The position numbers and the translations under genes were made by a program. Of a stretch of 64,000 bases of DNA, positions 1 through 11,094 are shown piece after piece. The DNA comes from Microvirga vignae (GTDB lineage: Bacteria > Pseudomonadota > Alphaproteobacteria > Rhizobiales > Beijerinckiaceae): the NCBI RefSeq assembly GCF_001017175.1, contig NZ_LCYG01000003.1:42110-106109 (forward strand), given 5' to 3'. Under the pieces are notes generated by a model. The model ran no database searches, had not been told where the DNA came from, and saw nothing but the letters and a program-made list of their open reading frames with translations. Position 1 is the first letter of the stretch. The number at the start of each line of letters is the position of its first letter.

Positions 1-120
1 TTCGCGGCCGGCATCAGCGACCGCACCATCGTGATCGAACGCGGCGAAATGCGCTTCCAAGGCTCCATCGACGAGCTCATGACCAACGAGTCCTTGAGGG
101 CGGAGACGCTAGGGATCTAG
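1..120 (+). CDS. ABC transporter ATP-binding protein, C-terminal end only
   Basis: The first 39 codons of the window are open in frame 1 and end in TAG at 118-120. The peptide has the pattern seen after the H-loop in short branched-chain amino acid or urea ATPases (LivF/UrtE type): a D-R-x-x-V-I-E-R-G-E stretch, then a Q-G-S-x-x-E-L segment and a final L-G-I. These subunits energise import at the inner face of the membrane. The Walker motifs lie outside the window, so the substrate cannot be told. Confidence 0.55.
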   Translation, partial: FAAGISDRTIVIERGEMRFQGSIDELMTNESLRAETLGI

Positions 121-252
121 TAATGGCCCAGATACGGAAACAAACGTAGCCCTTAAACCATTGACGCGACGGGCCGAAAAGTCGATATCCAGCCCAAACG
201 GCGCGGGCTCCCGCGCCATTCCTCTGACCCTACGCTAAGGAATTCCCGCTTC

Positions 253-1684
<1,432 letters not shown>

Positions 1685-1751
1685 TCAGAGTTCATGGAGA
1701 TGGGCCCGCTCGCCTCTTGCGGAGCAGGCCCGTTCCTGAAACTCTCTCCCT

Positions 1752-2990
1752 ATGACAAATCGACCCGATCTCACCCTCGGCCGCCGCGTGATGGCGATGA
1801 TCGAGGATCTGGCCCGGCATACGGACGAGTATGGGAGCCTGACGCGTCTCTATCTCTCGCCCGCCCATCGCGCCGCAGCCGATACGACGCTGGAGTTCAT
1901 GCGCGAAGCCGGGCTCAAGGCCCATATCGACGCGCTCGGTTCCGTGGTGGGCCGCCTGGACGGCGCCAATCCGGAAGCGCCTGCCCTCCTCATCGGCTCC
2001 CATATCGATACGGTCGTGGATGCCGGCCGCTATGACGGCAATCTCGGCGTCGTGCTCGGCATCGTCGTGGCCGAGGCCCTGAAGGCTGAAGGCCTTACGC
2101 CCTCCTGTCCCATCGAGATCGTGGCCTTCGGGGACGAGGAGAATGTCCGCTTCCCCACCAATCTCTCCACGTCTTATGCTCTTGCAGGGCGCTACGATCC
2201 GGCCTGGCTCGACGGCAGGGATGCGAACGGCATCAGCTTACGGGATGCGCTGCTCGAATTCGGCGGCGACCCTCTCGGCATCGCAGCCCTGGCGCGCGAC
2301 CCGGCGCGTTACCGCGGCTATCTCGAAGTGCATATCGAACAGGGTCCGCAGCTCGAGGCGCGCAACCTTCCCGTCGGCATCGTCTCTGCCATCAACGGCA
2401 TCACCCGCGCCCGCGCCTATGTGATCGGCGAGGCGGGACACGCGGGCACCGTGCCGATGAACATGCGTCGCGATGCGCTGGCAGCGGTTGCCGAGATGAT
2501 CGGCATCGTGGAGCGCGCAAGCTCCACACGTCACGACACGGTCGCGACCGTGGGCGTGGCCCAGGTGCAGCCCGGTGCGATCAACGTCATTCCGGCACGC
2601 GTCGATTTCACGCTCGATGCCCGCTCGCCCGACGATGCGGTGCGCCATGCCATGGTGCAGGACATCGTCACCGAATGCGAGGCCGCCGCTCAGCGGCGCG
2701 GCGTCTCGCTTACGCTCGAGCCCTTCATGGAATCGCCCGCCACACCCATGGACAAGGATCTCATGGCGCAGTTGGAAGAAGCCGTGAAAAGTTTACGCAT
2801 CGAGCCGATGCGCCTTGTCTCGGGCGCGGGGCACGATGCGGTGGCCATCGCGAACCTCTGCCCGGCCGCCATGCTGTTCGTGCGCTGCAAGGGCGGCATC
2901 AGTCACAACCCGGCCGAGTCGATCACGCTCGAGGATGCGGACACGGCGGCCCGCGTCTTGTTTCAGGCCGTCAAAAGGATTGTCGCTTGA
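1752..2990 (+). CDS. Zn-dependent amidohydrolase, allantoate / N-carbamoyl-L-amino acid hydrolase family
   Basis: A 412-residue member of the M20 peptidase-like hydantoinase/carbamoylase group (AllC/UreidoglycolateH/AmaB). It should hydrolyse an ureido or carbamoyl bond, releasing CO2 and ammonia. The metal ligands are visible: G-S-H-I-D-T-V at about 82-88, D-G-N-L-G-V near 95, E-E-N-V-R-F-P near 129 and a late G-H-D-A near 359. The E-E-x-x-R-F segment is typical of allantoate amidohydrolases and L-carbamoylases and separates them from ordinary dipeptidases. No other purine-catabolism gene is adjacent, so the natural substrate (allantoate or an N-carbamoyl amino acid) is open. Its stop overlaps the start of the following acetyltransferase. 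Confidence 0.8.
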   Translation: MTNRPDLTLGRRVMAMIEDLARHTDEYGSLTRLYLSPAHRAAADTTLEFMREAGLKAHIDALGSVVGRLDGANPEAPALLIGSHIDTVVDAGRYDGNLGVVLGIVVAEALKAEGLTPSCPIEIVAFGDEENVRFPTNLSTSYALAGRYDPAWLDGRDANGISLRDALLEFGGDPLGIAALARDPARYRGYLEVHIEQGPQLEARNLPVGIVSAINGITRARAYVIGEAGHAGTVPMNMRRDALAAVAEMIGIVERASSTRHDTVATVGVAQVQPGAINVIPARVDFTLDARSPDDAVRHAMVQDIVTECEAAAQRRGVSLTLEPFMESPATPMDKDLMAQLEEAVKSLRIEPMRLVSGAGHDAVAIANLCPAAMLFVRCKGGISHNPAESITLEDADTAARVLFQAVKRIVA

Positions 2991-3427
2991 ACTTCCATCT
3001 CGAGCTTCTCCCGAAGCCGCACTCCATCGTCCGCCAGATCATTCTCAACGGCCTCAGCGACTTCAATCGCAACGCTTTCATGCCGGATCTGAAGACCGAG
3101 GATCTGGCTGTCGTCATCCGCGCCGTCGACTCCAGGACCATCGTCGGCGGGTTGTGGGCTCATACCGGTTGGGAATGGCTGACGATCGAGCTGATCTTCG
3201 TGCCGGAGAGCCTGCGCAAGCAAGGGATCGCGCGCAGCCTGATCGCGATGGCGGAGAAAGAGGCCATCAGGCGCGGGTGCCATTCCGCGTGGCTCGACAC
3301 GCTCAACTCTGAGGCTCTCGCTCTCTACGAGCGGCTTGGATACGGGTGCTTCGGCGAACTCAAGGATTTTCCGAAAGGCTCGAGCCGTTTCTTCCTGCAA
3401 AAGAAGCTCGCTGCTGAGGTTTCTTAG
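2987..3427 (+). CDS. GNAT family N-acetyltransferase (TTG start)
   Basis: A 146-residue GNAT-fold protein. The acetyl-CoA loop is seen as V-P-E-S-L-R-K-Q-G-I-A-R-S-L near the middle, followed by the usual A-L-x-L-Y-E-R-L-G-Y helix. No ATG fits the domain start. TTG 2987 overlaps the TGA stop of the upstream hydrolase (TTGA) and has AAAGGA 7-8 bases upstream, so translation is probably coupled. The acceptor is unknown. The TAG stop at 3425-3427 is the first triplet of an intergenic palindrome. Confidence 0.75.
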   Translation: MNFHLELLPKPHSIVRQIILNGLSDFNRNAFMPDLKTEDLAVVIRAVDSRTIVGGLWAHTGWEWLTIELIFVPESLRKQGIARSLIAMAEKEAIRRGCHSAWLDTLNSEALALYERLGYGCFGELKDFPKGSSRFFLQKKLAAEVS

Positions 3428-3586
3428 AGCATCGGATGAGAAAAGTGGACCTGCACTTTTGGAATTGATCCGATGCTCTCTTCATAGAGCAGCGCATCGT
3501 TCGGGGCGGAACCGGAGGTCCGCGTCAGCGACCCGAAGGGCCGCGCTAGCGAAAAATCGGGTCCACATTTCCGCGCGATGCGCTAG
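3425..3586. repeat. CTAG-edged palindrome pair (types R1 and R2)
   Basis: Two adjacent imperfect palindromes. R1 at about 3426-3480 has arms AGAGCATCGGAT and ATCCGATGCTCT around an AAAAGTGGACCTGCACTTTT core. R2 at about 3486-3586 has arms GCGCATCG and CGATGCGC. Both share a GGGTCCAC/GTGGACC core. The left edge supplies the TAG stop of the gene on the plus strand, and the right-hand CTAG supplies the TAG stop of the gene on the minus strand. Confidence 0.8.
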
Positions 3587-4098
3587 CCGCGCCAATCCTC
3601 CGAGAGGACGGCCCACCGCTCGTGATCACGCCATTCGCCATTGATCTTGAGATAACGCGGCGAGTAGCCCTCCTGCCGGAAGGCGAGACGCTTCACGAGC
3701 GCGCGTGACGGCTCGTTGCCGGGCTGGATGTTGGCTTCCAGGCGATGGAGCCCGAGTTCGTTGAAGGCATGTGTCACCACGAGGCCAACAGCCTCGCTCA
3801 TCAGGCCGCGTCCATTCATGCCCGCAACGGCGTAATAGCCCATATACGCATTCTGAAAGAAGCCGCGCACGATCTCGCTGAGGTTGATGACGCCGACGAT
3901 CCTGTTGCTCGCGCGCTCGCGCGCGATGAATCCAACGGATCTGTCTCCATCGCAACGGGAGAGATAGCCCTGGAAACTTGCAAGATCGCGGCAGGGCGAC
4001 ACCCATGGTTCATGCAGCGCAAGGCTCGCGAGATTGGCCGAGACCAGTTCGGGTCCATCGGCCGACCGGACATGGTTGATGATAACGCGCGGCTGCAT
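3583..4098 (-). CDS. GNAT family N-acetyltransferase, RimJ/RimL-like
   Basis: About 171 residues, with the RimJ-type layout: an N-terminal strand pair, a Y-M-G-Y-Y-A segment, an acetyl-CoA loop read as G-M-N-G-R-G-L-M-S-E-A, and the late H-R-L-E-A-N-I-x-P-x-N motif that is the hallmark of this subgroup. It should acetylate an N-terminal amine or a small amine. Starts at 4125 and 4107 are also in frame. ATG 4098 is preferred because AGGG sits 9 bases upstream. It runs convergent to the preceding acetyltransferase, and its TAG stop lies in the repeat between them. Confidence 0.75.
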   Translation of the reverse strand: MQPRVIINHVRSADGPELVSANLASLALHEPWVSPCRDLASFQGYLSRCDGDRSVGFIARERASNRIVGVINLSEIVRGFFQNAYMGYYAVAGMNGRGLMSEAVGLVVTHAFNELGLHRLEANIQPGNEPSRALVKRLAFRQEGYSPRYLKINGEWRDHERWAVLSEDWRG

Positions 4099-4175
4099 GC
4101 TATTCATCCCTATTTCAGGAACCATGACTTAGACATTGAAGTTGTCGTCCGTCCCTTGCAACGAAAGATAGGATC

Positions 4176-4481
4176 ATGCGAGCGTCCATCATCCCTGCCA
4201 TCGCTATTGTCTTCAGCGCCGGTTTTCTTGCCTCCGCCCCGGAAGCGCAGGCCCGTTTCAGCCCGCAGCAGATCGAAGCGCCTTCCCTCGTCGAGAACGT
4301 GGCCTGCGTCACCCGCCGCGTCCGAACGGTGCGTCCGAACGGTCGCGTCGTCTATCGCACCGTCCGCAACTGTGGTGTACCGGCCTGGCAAGTCAGGCCT
4401 ACCCGCTGCCGCGTCGTGCAGGAACGTGTCTATCGTCCGAACGGCAATGTGATCGTACGCAACGTGCGTCGCTGCCGCTGA
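4176..4481 (+). CDS. small secreted Arg-rich protein with two Cys-bounded repeats
   Basis: A 101-residue unrecognised protein. A signal peptide spans residues 1 to about 26 (M-R-A-S, hydrophobic core, then A-Q-A). The mature part is very basic and contains two 23-residue units, each bounded by cysteines and fitting C-x5-R-x5-G-x4-R-x-V-R-x-C. The same unit occurs once in the small secreted protein at 58279. A disulfide-closed beta-hairpin is a reasonable guess. Divergent from the acetyltransferase upstream. No function is proposed. Confidence 0.7.
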   Translation: MRASIIPAIAIVFSAGFLASAPEAQARFSPQQIEAPSLVENVACVTRRVRTVRPNGRVVYRTVRNCGVPAWQVRPTRCRVVQERVYRPNGNVIVRNVRRCR

Positions 4482-4530
4482 TCCAAGAACGCCTGACATC
4501 TCAGGGGCTCGGATCATTCCGGGCCTTTTC

Positions 4531-6162
4531 CTATTCCAATGCTCCAACCGCACTCTCGACCGCCTCCACAACGGCGCCGGAACGCACGAGGTCGAGCGCC
4601 TGGCGCATCTCGGTCGCGTACCAGCGGTCGCCATCCAATGCCGGTGGAATGACAGCGCGGATCGCCTCCATCGCAGCGCGTGAGCCCGCGCCGAGAGGAT
4701 AATCCTCGGCGAGCGGTTCCACGAGCGTGAGGGCTTGCGCGGCCATCAGCAACTCGCCGGCCACGATCTGCTCCACGTTCTCCACGATGATGCGCGCTTT
4801 CCGTCCGCACCAGGTGGAGTTGGAGATGTGGTCCTCCGCGTTGGACTTGCCGGGGATGGAATCCACTGAGCCGGGCGTGGCAAGACCGCGGTTTTCCATC
4901 ACCAGTGCCGACATGGAGCACTGCACGGTAGCAAAGCCCGTGTTCAGTCCGCGCTTGCCGGCAAGCAGATTGCGCGGCAGGCCGTAGGACATGGTGGGAT
5001 CGATGAGGCGCGCGAGGCGGCGCTCGGAAATCGCCCCGAGATCGGCCATGGCAATGCCAAGGAAATCCATGGCCTGCGCCATGTACTGCCCATGGAAGTG
5101 ACCGCCGGAGATCGACACATAGCCGCCCTGGCCATCATCGAAGATGAGCGGATTGTCCGTGGCGGAGTTCATTTCCGTGCCGACGATGCGCTCCACATAC
5201 TCTACCGCCTCGACGGCCGGCCCGTGAACCTGCGGCGTGCAGCGGAGTGAATAGACGTCCTGCACACGGGGGGCAGCGGGCGTTCCGGGCTGGCGCGGCT
5301 CGTCGGGGAAGACGATGTCGCGCGCACCTTGCGAGCAGCGCTTGGAGCCTTCGAGAATGCGCAGCAGATTGCGTGCCACGCGCGCCTGGCCCGGGTGCGG
5401 ACGCGCCTTGTGCACACGCGGATCGAAGGCCGCAAGCTCGCCACGCATGGCTTCGAGCGACAGGCACATGGCAACATCCGCATGCTTCAGGATACGGCGC
5501 GCATCGCTGGTGGCGAGAGAGGCGAGTGCAAGCGATGTCGTGGAGCCGTTGATGAGTGCGGACGCATCCTTCGCGCCAAGCTCGAAATCGGGCTCGAAGC
5601 CTGCCGCACGGATCGCTTCGCGCGCAGGCATCACGCGGCCTTGATAGACCATGTGAGCCTCTTCGAAGCCGCAGACCGCGCCCGCCATGTGAGCGAGCGG
5701 CGCGAGATCGCCGGAAGCGCCGACCGAACCCTTTTGCGGGATGATCGGGTGCAAGCCAGCGTTGAGGAAAGCGAGCAGCCGCTCGACCAGCTCGACTCGC
5801 GGGCCGGAATAGTTCGACGCAAAGGCATTGGCGCGCAACAGCATCATGGCGCGCGTCACGTCTTCCGCGAAAGGTTCGCCGAGGCCGGTGGCGTGGGCAT
5901 AGACCGTCTTCTGCTGATAGGCTGCCATGTCGGCGATCAGAACGCGCTGATCCTTGAACAGGCCGACGCCGGTGTTGAAGGCATACATGAGCGGTGCGTC
6001 GTCATGCATCCAGGTGCGGTCGATATAGGCCCTCGTCGCCGCAATCCGCTCCCGCGCCTCGGGCGCCAGTTCCGCTTGCGCAAAGCGCCCTTGGGCATCG
6101 GGTCGTGCCACGCGCACCACATCCTGAATCTGAAGCGTCGCTCCATCGAGCTTGACCGTCAT
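4531..6162 (-). CDS. aromatic amino acid ammonia-lyase, histidine-ammonia-lyase type
   Basis: A 543-residue lyase of the HAL/PAL/TAL family, which removes ammonia from an amino acid using the self-made MIO cofactor. The MIO triad A-S-G is at 149-151 in G-S-V-G-A-S-G-D-L, and the catalytic-loop Tyr is Y60 before F-N-T-G. Two selectivity points look like histidine ammonia-lyase: a His in Y-A-H-A-T-G near 88-93 (HAL has S-H-A) and E-D-H in S-N-A-E-D-H (PAL and TAL usually have Q-D there). The gene stands alone, without hutU, hutI or hutG nearby, and F-N-T-G-V-G-L-F differs from the usual I-N-T-G-F-G-x-L. The substrate is therefore probable, not certain. Confidence 0.8.
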   Translation of the reverse strand: MTVKLDGATLQIQDVVRVARPDAQGRFAQAELAPEARERIAATRAYIDRTWMHDDAPLMYAFNTGVGLFKDQRVLIADMAAYQQKTVYAHATGLGEPFAEDVTRAMMLLRANAFASNYSGPRVELVERLLAFLNAGLHPIIPQKGSVGASGDLAPLAHMAGAVCGFEEAHMVYQGRVMPAREAIRAAGFEPDFELGAKDASALINGSTTSLALASLATSDARRILKHADVAMCLSLEAMRGELAAFDPRVHKARPHPGQARVARNLLRILEGSKRCSQGARDIVFPDEPRQPGTPAAPRVQDVYSLRCTPQVHGPAVEAVEYVERIVGTEMNSATDNPLIFDDGQGGYVSISGGHFHGQYMAQAMDFLGIAMADLGAISERRLARLIDPTMSYGLPRNLLAGKRGLNTGFATVQCSMSALVMENRGLATPGSVDSIPGKSNAEDHISNSTWCGRKARIIVENVEQIVAGELLMAAQALTLVEPLAEDYPLGAGSRAAMEAIRAVIPPALDGDRWYATEMRQALDLVRSGAVVEAVESAVGALE

Positions 6163-6282
6163 GGCTATCCCTCACGTTCTTCTTAAAGGGATAATCGGGC
6201 AGCCTTAAACGCGCAACAGCCGCCCGGGAGGGCCAGGGTTGGGAGTGGTGTGACCGAGTGAGCGATTGAACGAGATCCCTCC

Positions 6283-6374
6283 CCGTCATCCCCGGACTTG
6301 CTCCGGGGATCCACGTCTTCCTGGCGCGACGGTTCCTCAAGACGGGGATGGCCGGCACAAGGCCGGCCATGACG
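6283..6374. repeat. dispersed repeat type R5, copy 1
   Basis: Two linked hairpins: CCCCGGACTT...GCTCCGGGG followed about 50 bases later by GGATGGCCGG...CCGGCCATGACG. The 6163-6532 gap also holds a GACCGAGTGAGCGATTGAACG lead-in like the one at 32370 and a TTCCCGACTTGCGCAAG segment like the one near 20395. Nothing else is seen in the gap. Confidence 0.7.
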
Positions 6375-6532
6375 AGGTCATGTTATTGCGCTTTCTGGAT
6401 GTGGCGCCGCGCTCCGACTTTCCGACCCCACCCTTCTTCCCTCTGCCGCACGTCGGGAACTCCCGACTTGCGCAAGCCAAAGCGGATATCGGGAACACCC
6501 GGGATTCGTGGGAAGGGAAGAGCGCAGAACTC

Positions 6533-7612
<1,080 letters not shown>

Positions 7613-7730
7613 TGGTTCATTCCTTTTCACGTCAGCCGGCGCTTGAGAGAAGCATCAGGCTGGAAAATTCCGATATTCCCTTGATGCCCCTCCCGCCCAA
7701 GCAGGAAGGACGACGCGCGAAGCTCGCGCG

Positions 7731-8576
7731 TCACTTTTCCGTTTCGACGAGACCCTTCACGAAGAGCCGCTGCATAAAGATGACGACCAGCACCGGCGGC
7801 ACCATCGCGAGCACCGCCGTCGTCATGGCGATCTGCCACTCGGTGAGCGCGTCCGTGGTCGTGATCATCTTCTTGATGCCGATGACGATGGTCTGCATCG
7901 AGCTCTTGGTCGTGATCAGCAGCGGCCAGAGATACTGGTTCCAGCCGTAGATGAACTGGATCACGAAGAGCGCCGCGATCGTCGTCATGGAGAGGGGAAG
8001 GAGCGTGTCCTTGAAGAAGCGGAACGCGCCCGCGCCATCGATCTTGGAAGCTTCCAGAAGCTCGTCGGGAATCGTCATGAAGAACTGACGGAAGAGAAGA
8101 GTGCCGGTCGCGGATGCGATCAGCGGCAGGACGAGACCCGTATAGGTATCGAGCAGACCTAAGTCAGCGACGATCTTGTAGGTCGGATAGATACGCACTT
8201 CGACAGGGAGCATCAGCGTGATGAAGATGACCCAGAAGGCCGTCTTGCGGAACGGGAACTTGAAATAGACCACCGCATAGGCCGACAGGATCGAGATCAG
8301 GATCTTACCGAGTGCGATGCCCATCGCCATGATCATCGAGTTGATCATCATGCCCATTACGGGCTCGCGGGCTGCCTTGCCGCCATAGAACAGCGTGCGG
8401 CTGTAGTTCTCTGCGGCCTGATCGCCCGGAATCAGCGGCATGTTGCCGTTGATGATGGTGGCGGCATCGAAGGTCGATGCCATGATGGCCAGATAGACCG
8501 GAAAGGCCACGACGATGACGCCGACGACGAGCGTCAGATAGGCCATGAAGTCTCTAAAGGGACGATTCTCGACCAT
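7731..8576 (-). CDS. ugpE: sn-glycerol-3-phosphate ABC transporter permease
   Basis: A 281-residue inner-membrane permease with about six hydrophobic segments. The ABC coupling loop is visible as D-E-L-L-E-A-S-K-I-D-G-A-G near residue 190. The start ATG 8576 overlaps the TGA of ugpA by one base (TGATG), so the two are translationally coupled. The gap to ugpC (118 bases) carries a short hairpin near 7711-7731. Pairs with UgpA to form the channel. Confidence 0.88.
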   Translation of the reverse strand: MVENRPFRDFMAYLTLVVGVIVVAFPVYLAIMASTFDAATIINGNMPLIPGDQAAENYSRTLFYGGKAAREPVMGMMINSMIMAMGIALGKILISILSAYAVVYFKFPFRKTAFWVIFITLMLPVEVRIYPTYKIVADLGLLDTYTGLVLPLIASATGTLLFRQFFMTIPDELLEASKIDGAGAFRFFKDTLLPLSMTTIAALFVIQFIYGWNQYLWPLLITTKSSMQTIVIGIKKMITTTDALTEWQIAMTTAVLAMVPPVLVVIFMQRLFVKGLVETEK

Positions 8577-9457
8577 CAGTACTGCACCTTGCGTTCGACA
8601 TAGCGGAACTGAATGGCGGTGAGCGCGATCACGATGACCATGAGGATCACCGATTGCGCGGCCGAGCCGCCGAGATCGCCGCCAAGGCGGCCATCCGCAT
8701 AAACCTTGTAGACCAGGGTCGTGGTCTGACCGGCCGGGCCGCCGCCCGTCACGGCATCGATGATGCCGAACGTCTCGAAGAACACGTAGACGACCGTGAC
8801 GACGAGAAGGAAGAAGGTGGTCGGCGACAGAAGCGGGAAGATGATCGTCCAGAAGCGACGCAAGGGGCCTGCGCCATCGATGGCCCCCGCCTCGATCACG
8901 CTCTTCGGGATCGCCTGCAGGCCTGCGAGGAAGAACAGGAAGTTGTAGCTGATATGCTTCCAGGTGGCGGACAGGACCAGCAGGATCATGGCATGATTGC
9001 CGTTGAGCATCGGGTTCCAGTCGATGCCGACCGCGCGGATCGGGCGCGCCAGGGTGCCGAGCGTCGGGTGGAACATAAAGATCCACAACACGCCTGCGAT
9101 GGCGGGAGCCACGGCGTAGGGCCAGATCAGCAGCGTCTTGAAGGCATGTCCGCCACGCAGGCTCTTGTCGGCCTGGGTAGCGAGAAGAAGCGCAACGGAG
9201 AGCGAGAAGAACGCCACCAGGGTCGAGAAGATCGCGGTAGTGATCATGGCCCGGTAATATTCGGGCTGCTTGAACAGGTCGATATAGTTCTCAAAGCCGA
9301 CGAATTCGGAAGCAAGGCCGAAGGCGTCTTCCCGCAGGAAGGACTGCCAGATGGCCTGAGAGGCCGGCCAGTAGAAGAAAATGACGGTGATCGCCATCTG
9401 CGGAAGAATCAGCAGAAGCGGCAGCGTCCAACCTGAAAAATGAGCTCGTTTTTCCAT
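8576..9457 (-). CDS. ugpA: sn-glycerol-3-phosphate ABC transporter permease
   Basis: A 293-residue permease whose first helix ([14 protein letters not shown]) and length closely match E. coli UgpA (295 residues). The coupling loop E-A-G-A-I-D-G-A-G lies near residue 208. A longer TTG-initiated form from 9499 exists, but ATG 9457 gives the family length. Lies between ugpB and ugpE in the operon and overlaps ugpE by one base. Confidence 0.88.
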   Translation of the reverse strand: MEKRAHFSGWTLPLLLILPQMAITVIFFYWPASQAIWQSFLREDAFGLASEFVGFENYIDLFKQPEYYRAMITTAIFSTLVAFFSLSVALLLATQADKSLRGGHAFKTLLIWPYAVAPAIAGVLWIFMFHPTLGTLARPIRAVGIDWNPMLNGNHAMILLVLSATWKHISYNFLFFLAGLQAIPKSVIEAGAIDGAGPLRRFWTIIFPLLSPTTFFLLVVTVVYVFFETFGIIDAVTGGGPAGQTTTLVYKVYADGRLGGDLGGSAAQSVILMVIVIALTAIQFRYVERKVQY

Positions 9458-9525
9458 CGCGCTACGGTTGTCCGGTGATGGTGCAGATGACGGCATCAAC
9501 CGGTCTGCGAGGTTGCCTCATAAGA

Positions 9526-9558
9526 TCATCCCGGACAGCGTTCGGCTGCCCGGGATGA
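9526..9558 (-). promoter_or_regulatory. intra-operon hairpin between ugpB and ugpA
   Basis: Inverted repeat TCATCCCGGACAGC / GCTGCCCGGGATGA with one mismatch, a 5-base loop and no U-tract. Hairpins placed just after a binding-protein gene often stabilise its mRNA or attenuate transcription into the membrane genes. Here that role is inferred from position only. Confidence 0.5.
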
Positions 9559-9579
9559 AAAATCGTTCGTCAGTCAGGC

Positions 9580-10887
9580 TTAGCGAACGGTGCGCTCGAA
9601 CTGACGCAGGATCTGGTTGCTGCGGGAAACCGCGGCGTCCAGAGCGTCCTTGGCAGGCTTCTGACCGGCGAGAGCCGCCTCGATCTCCTCGGAGATCACG
9701 TCGCGGATCTGAACCATGTTGCCGAAGCGCAGACCGCGGGAATTCTCGGTCGGCTCCTTGTTGGTCAGCTCCTTCAGAGGCGTCTCGAGGACCGGGTTCT
9801 TCTCGTAGAAGCCCGAAGCCTTGGTCTTCTCATAAGCTGCCTTCGTGATCGGGAGATAGCCCGATTCCTGGTGCAGCTTCGCCTGACGGTCGGTGTCCGA
9901 AAGGAAGGCGAAGAACTTGGCGATGCCCTTGTACTCGTCGGCCGACTTGCCGCCCATGACCCACAGCGAAGCGCCGCCGATGATGGAGTTCTGCGGAGCG
10001 CCCTGGACGTCCGGATAGTACGGCATCGGCACCGAGGTGTAGTCGAACTTCGCGTTGGCCTTCACGTTGCCGTAGAAGCCCGAGGAGTTCAGGAAGATCG
10101 CGCATTCACCGGACGTGAAGCGGCCTTCGCTCTTCGAGTCGCGGCCCGAGTAGTCGTAGGTTTTGTCCTTCTGCAGATCGACGAGGTTCTGCAGGTGCTT
10201 CACGTGCGTCGGAGAGTTGAACTTCATCTCCGTGTCGAAACCGTCGAGGCCGTTGGCCTTGGTGGCCATCGGCAGGTTGTGCCAGGCCGAGAACTGCTCG
10301 ATGTTGGCCCAGGTCGCCCAGGCGTTCGAGAAGCCGCAGGTTTCGTGGCCGGCAGCCTTGAGCTTCTTGGCGGCGGCGAACACGTCAGGCCAGGTCTTCG
10401 GGATCTCGTTGACGCCGGCCTTCTTCAGCTCGTCCTTGTTGATCCACATGACCATCGAGGAGGAGTTGAAGGGAAAGGAGAGCATCTCGCCCTTTGCCGT
10501 GGAGTAGTAGCCGGTGATCGCGGGCAGGTAAGCCTTGGGATCGAACTTCTCGCCGGCTTCGGCCATCAGCTGGTAGACCGGCTTCACTGCGCCCTTCGCG
10601 CCCATCATGGTCGCGGTGCCCACTTCGAAAACCTGCAGGATGTGCGGAGCGTTGCCTGCGCGGAACGCGGCGATGCCGGCGTTCAGGGTATCGGCATAGG
10701 TGCCCTTATAGCTGACGACGACCTTGTAGTCTTTCTGCGCGTTGTTGAACTCGTCGGCTAGCTTGTTGATCACCTCGTTGTTGGCGCCCGTCATGGCGTG
10801 CCACCAGTGGATCTCCGTCTGAGCGAAGGCGGAAGTGCTCGTCGCGAGACCGAAGGCCAGGGCGCCGAGAAGGGACTTCTTCATCAT
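9580..10887 (-). CDS. ugpB: sn-glycerol-3-phosphate-binding periplasmic protein
   Basis: A 435-residue extracellular solute-binding protein (family 1). A signal peptide covers about 22 residues, ending A-F-A before Q-T-E-I. The mature protein begins with I-H-W-W-H-A-M, as UgpB does, and ends with a typical C-terminal helix. The start is taken at ATG 10887, six bases after GGGAGAG; ATG 10884 is equally possible. First gene of the ugp operon, which delivers glycerol-3-phosphate or glycerophosphodiesters. No clear Pho box could be read in the 190 bases upstream, although E. coli ugp is Pho-controlled. Confidence 0.87.
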   Translation of the reverse strand: MMKKSLLGALAFGLATSTSAFAQTEIHWWHAMTGANNEVINKLADEFNNAQKDYKVVVSYKGTYADTLNAGIAAFRAGNAPHILQVFEVGTATMMGAKGAVKPVYQLMAEAGEKFDPKAYLPAITGYYSTAKGEMLSFPFNSSSMVMWINKDELKKAGVNEIPKTWPDVFAAAKKLKAAGHETCGFSNAWATWANIEQFSAWHNLPMATKANGLDGFDTEMKFNSPTHVKHLQNLVDLQKDKTYDYSGRDSKSEGRFTSGECAIFLNSSGFYGNVKANAKFDYTSVPMPYYPDVQGAPQNSIIGGASLWVMGGKSADEYKGIAKFFAFLSDTDRQAKLHQESGYLPITKAAYEKTKASGFYEKNPVLETPLKELTNKEPTENSRGLRFGNMVQIRDVISEEIEAALAGQKPAKDALDAAVSRSNQILRQFERTVR

Positions 10888-11094
10888 AATCATCTCTCCC
10901 ATATCATCCCTCAGGGATGTTATTGTCGTTCACCATCCCCGCGCGAAAGCTGGATGACGTTTTAATGACACATCCATGACAATCATAGCCGGCTTCAAAA
11001 TGGAAGCCCTTTTCATTGAAAAGACTTAACAACTGGGGATGGGAACAGGCCGGAAGTGCTCGTCGTTGACGGAGTATCCAAAGGTAAGAAGCCC

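Noticed and set aside
6303..6374. Short ORFs encoding M-A-G-T-R-P-A-M-T-like peptides in R5 repeats
   Set aside because: These peptides arise wherever the R5 hairpins are translated and are not genes.
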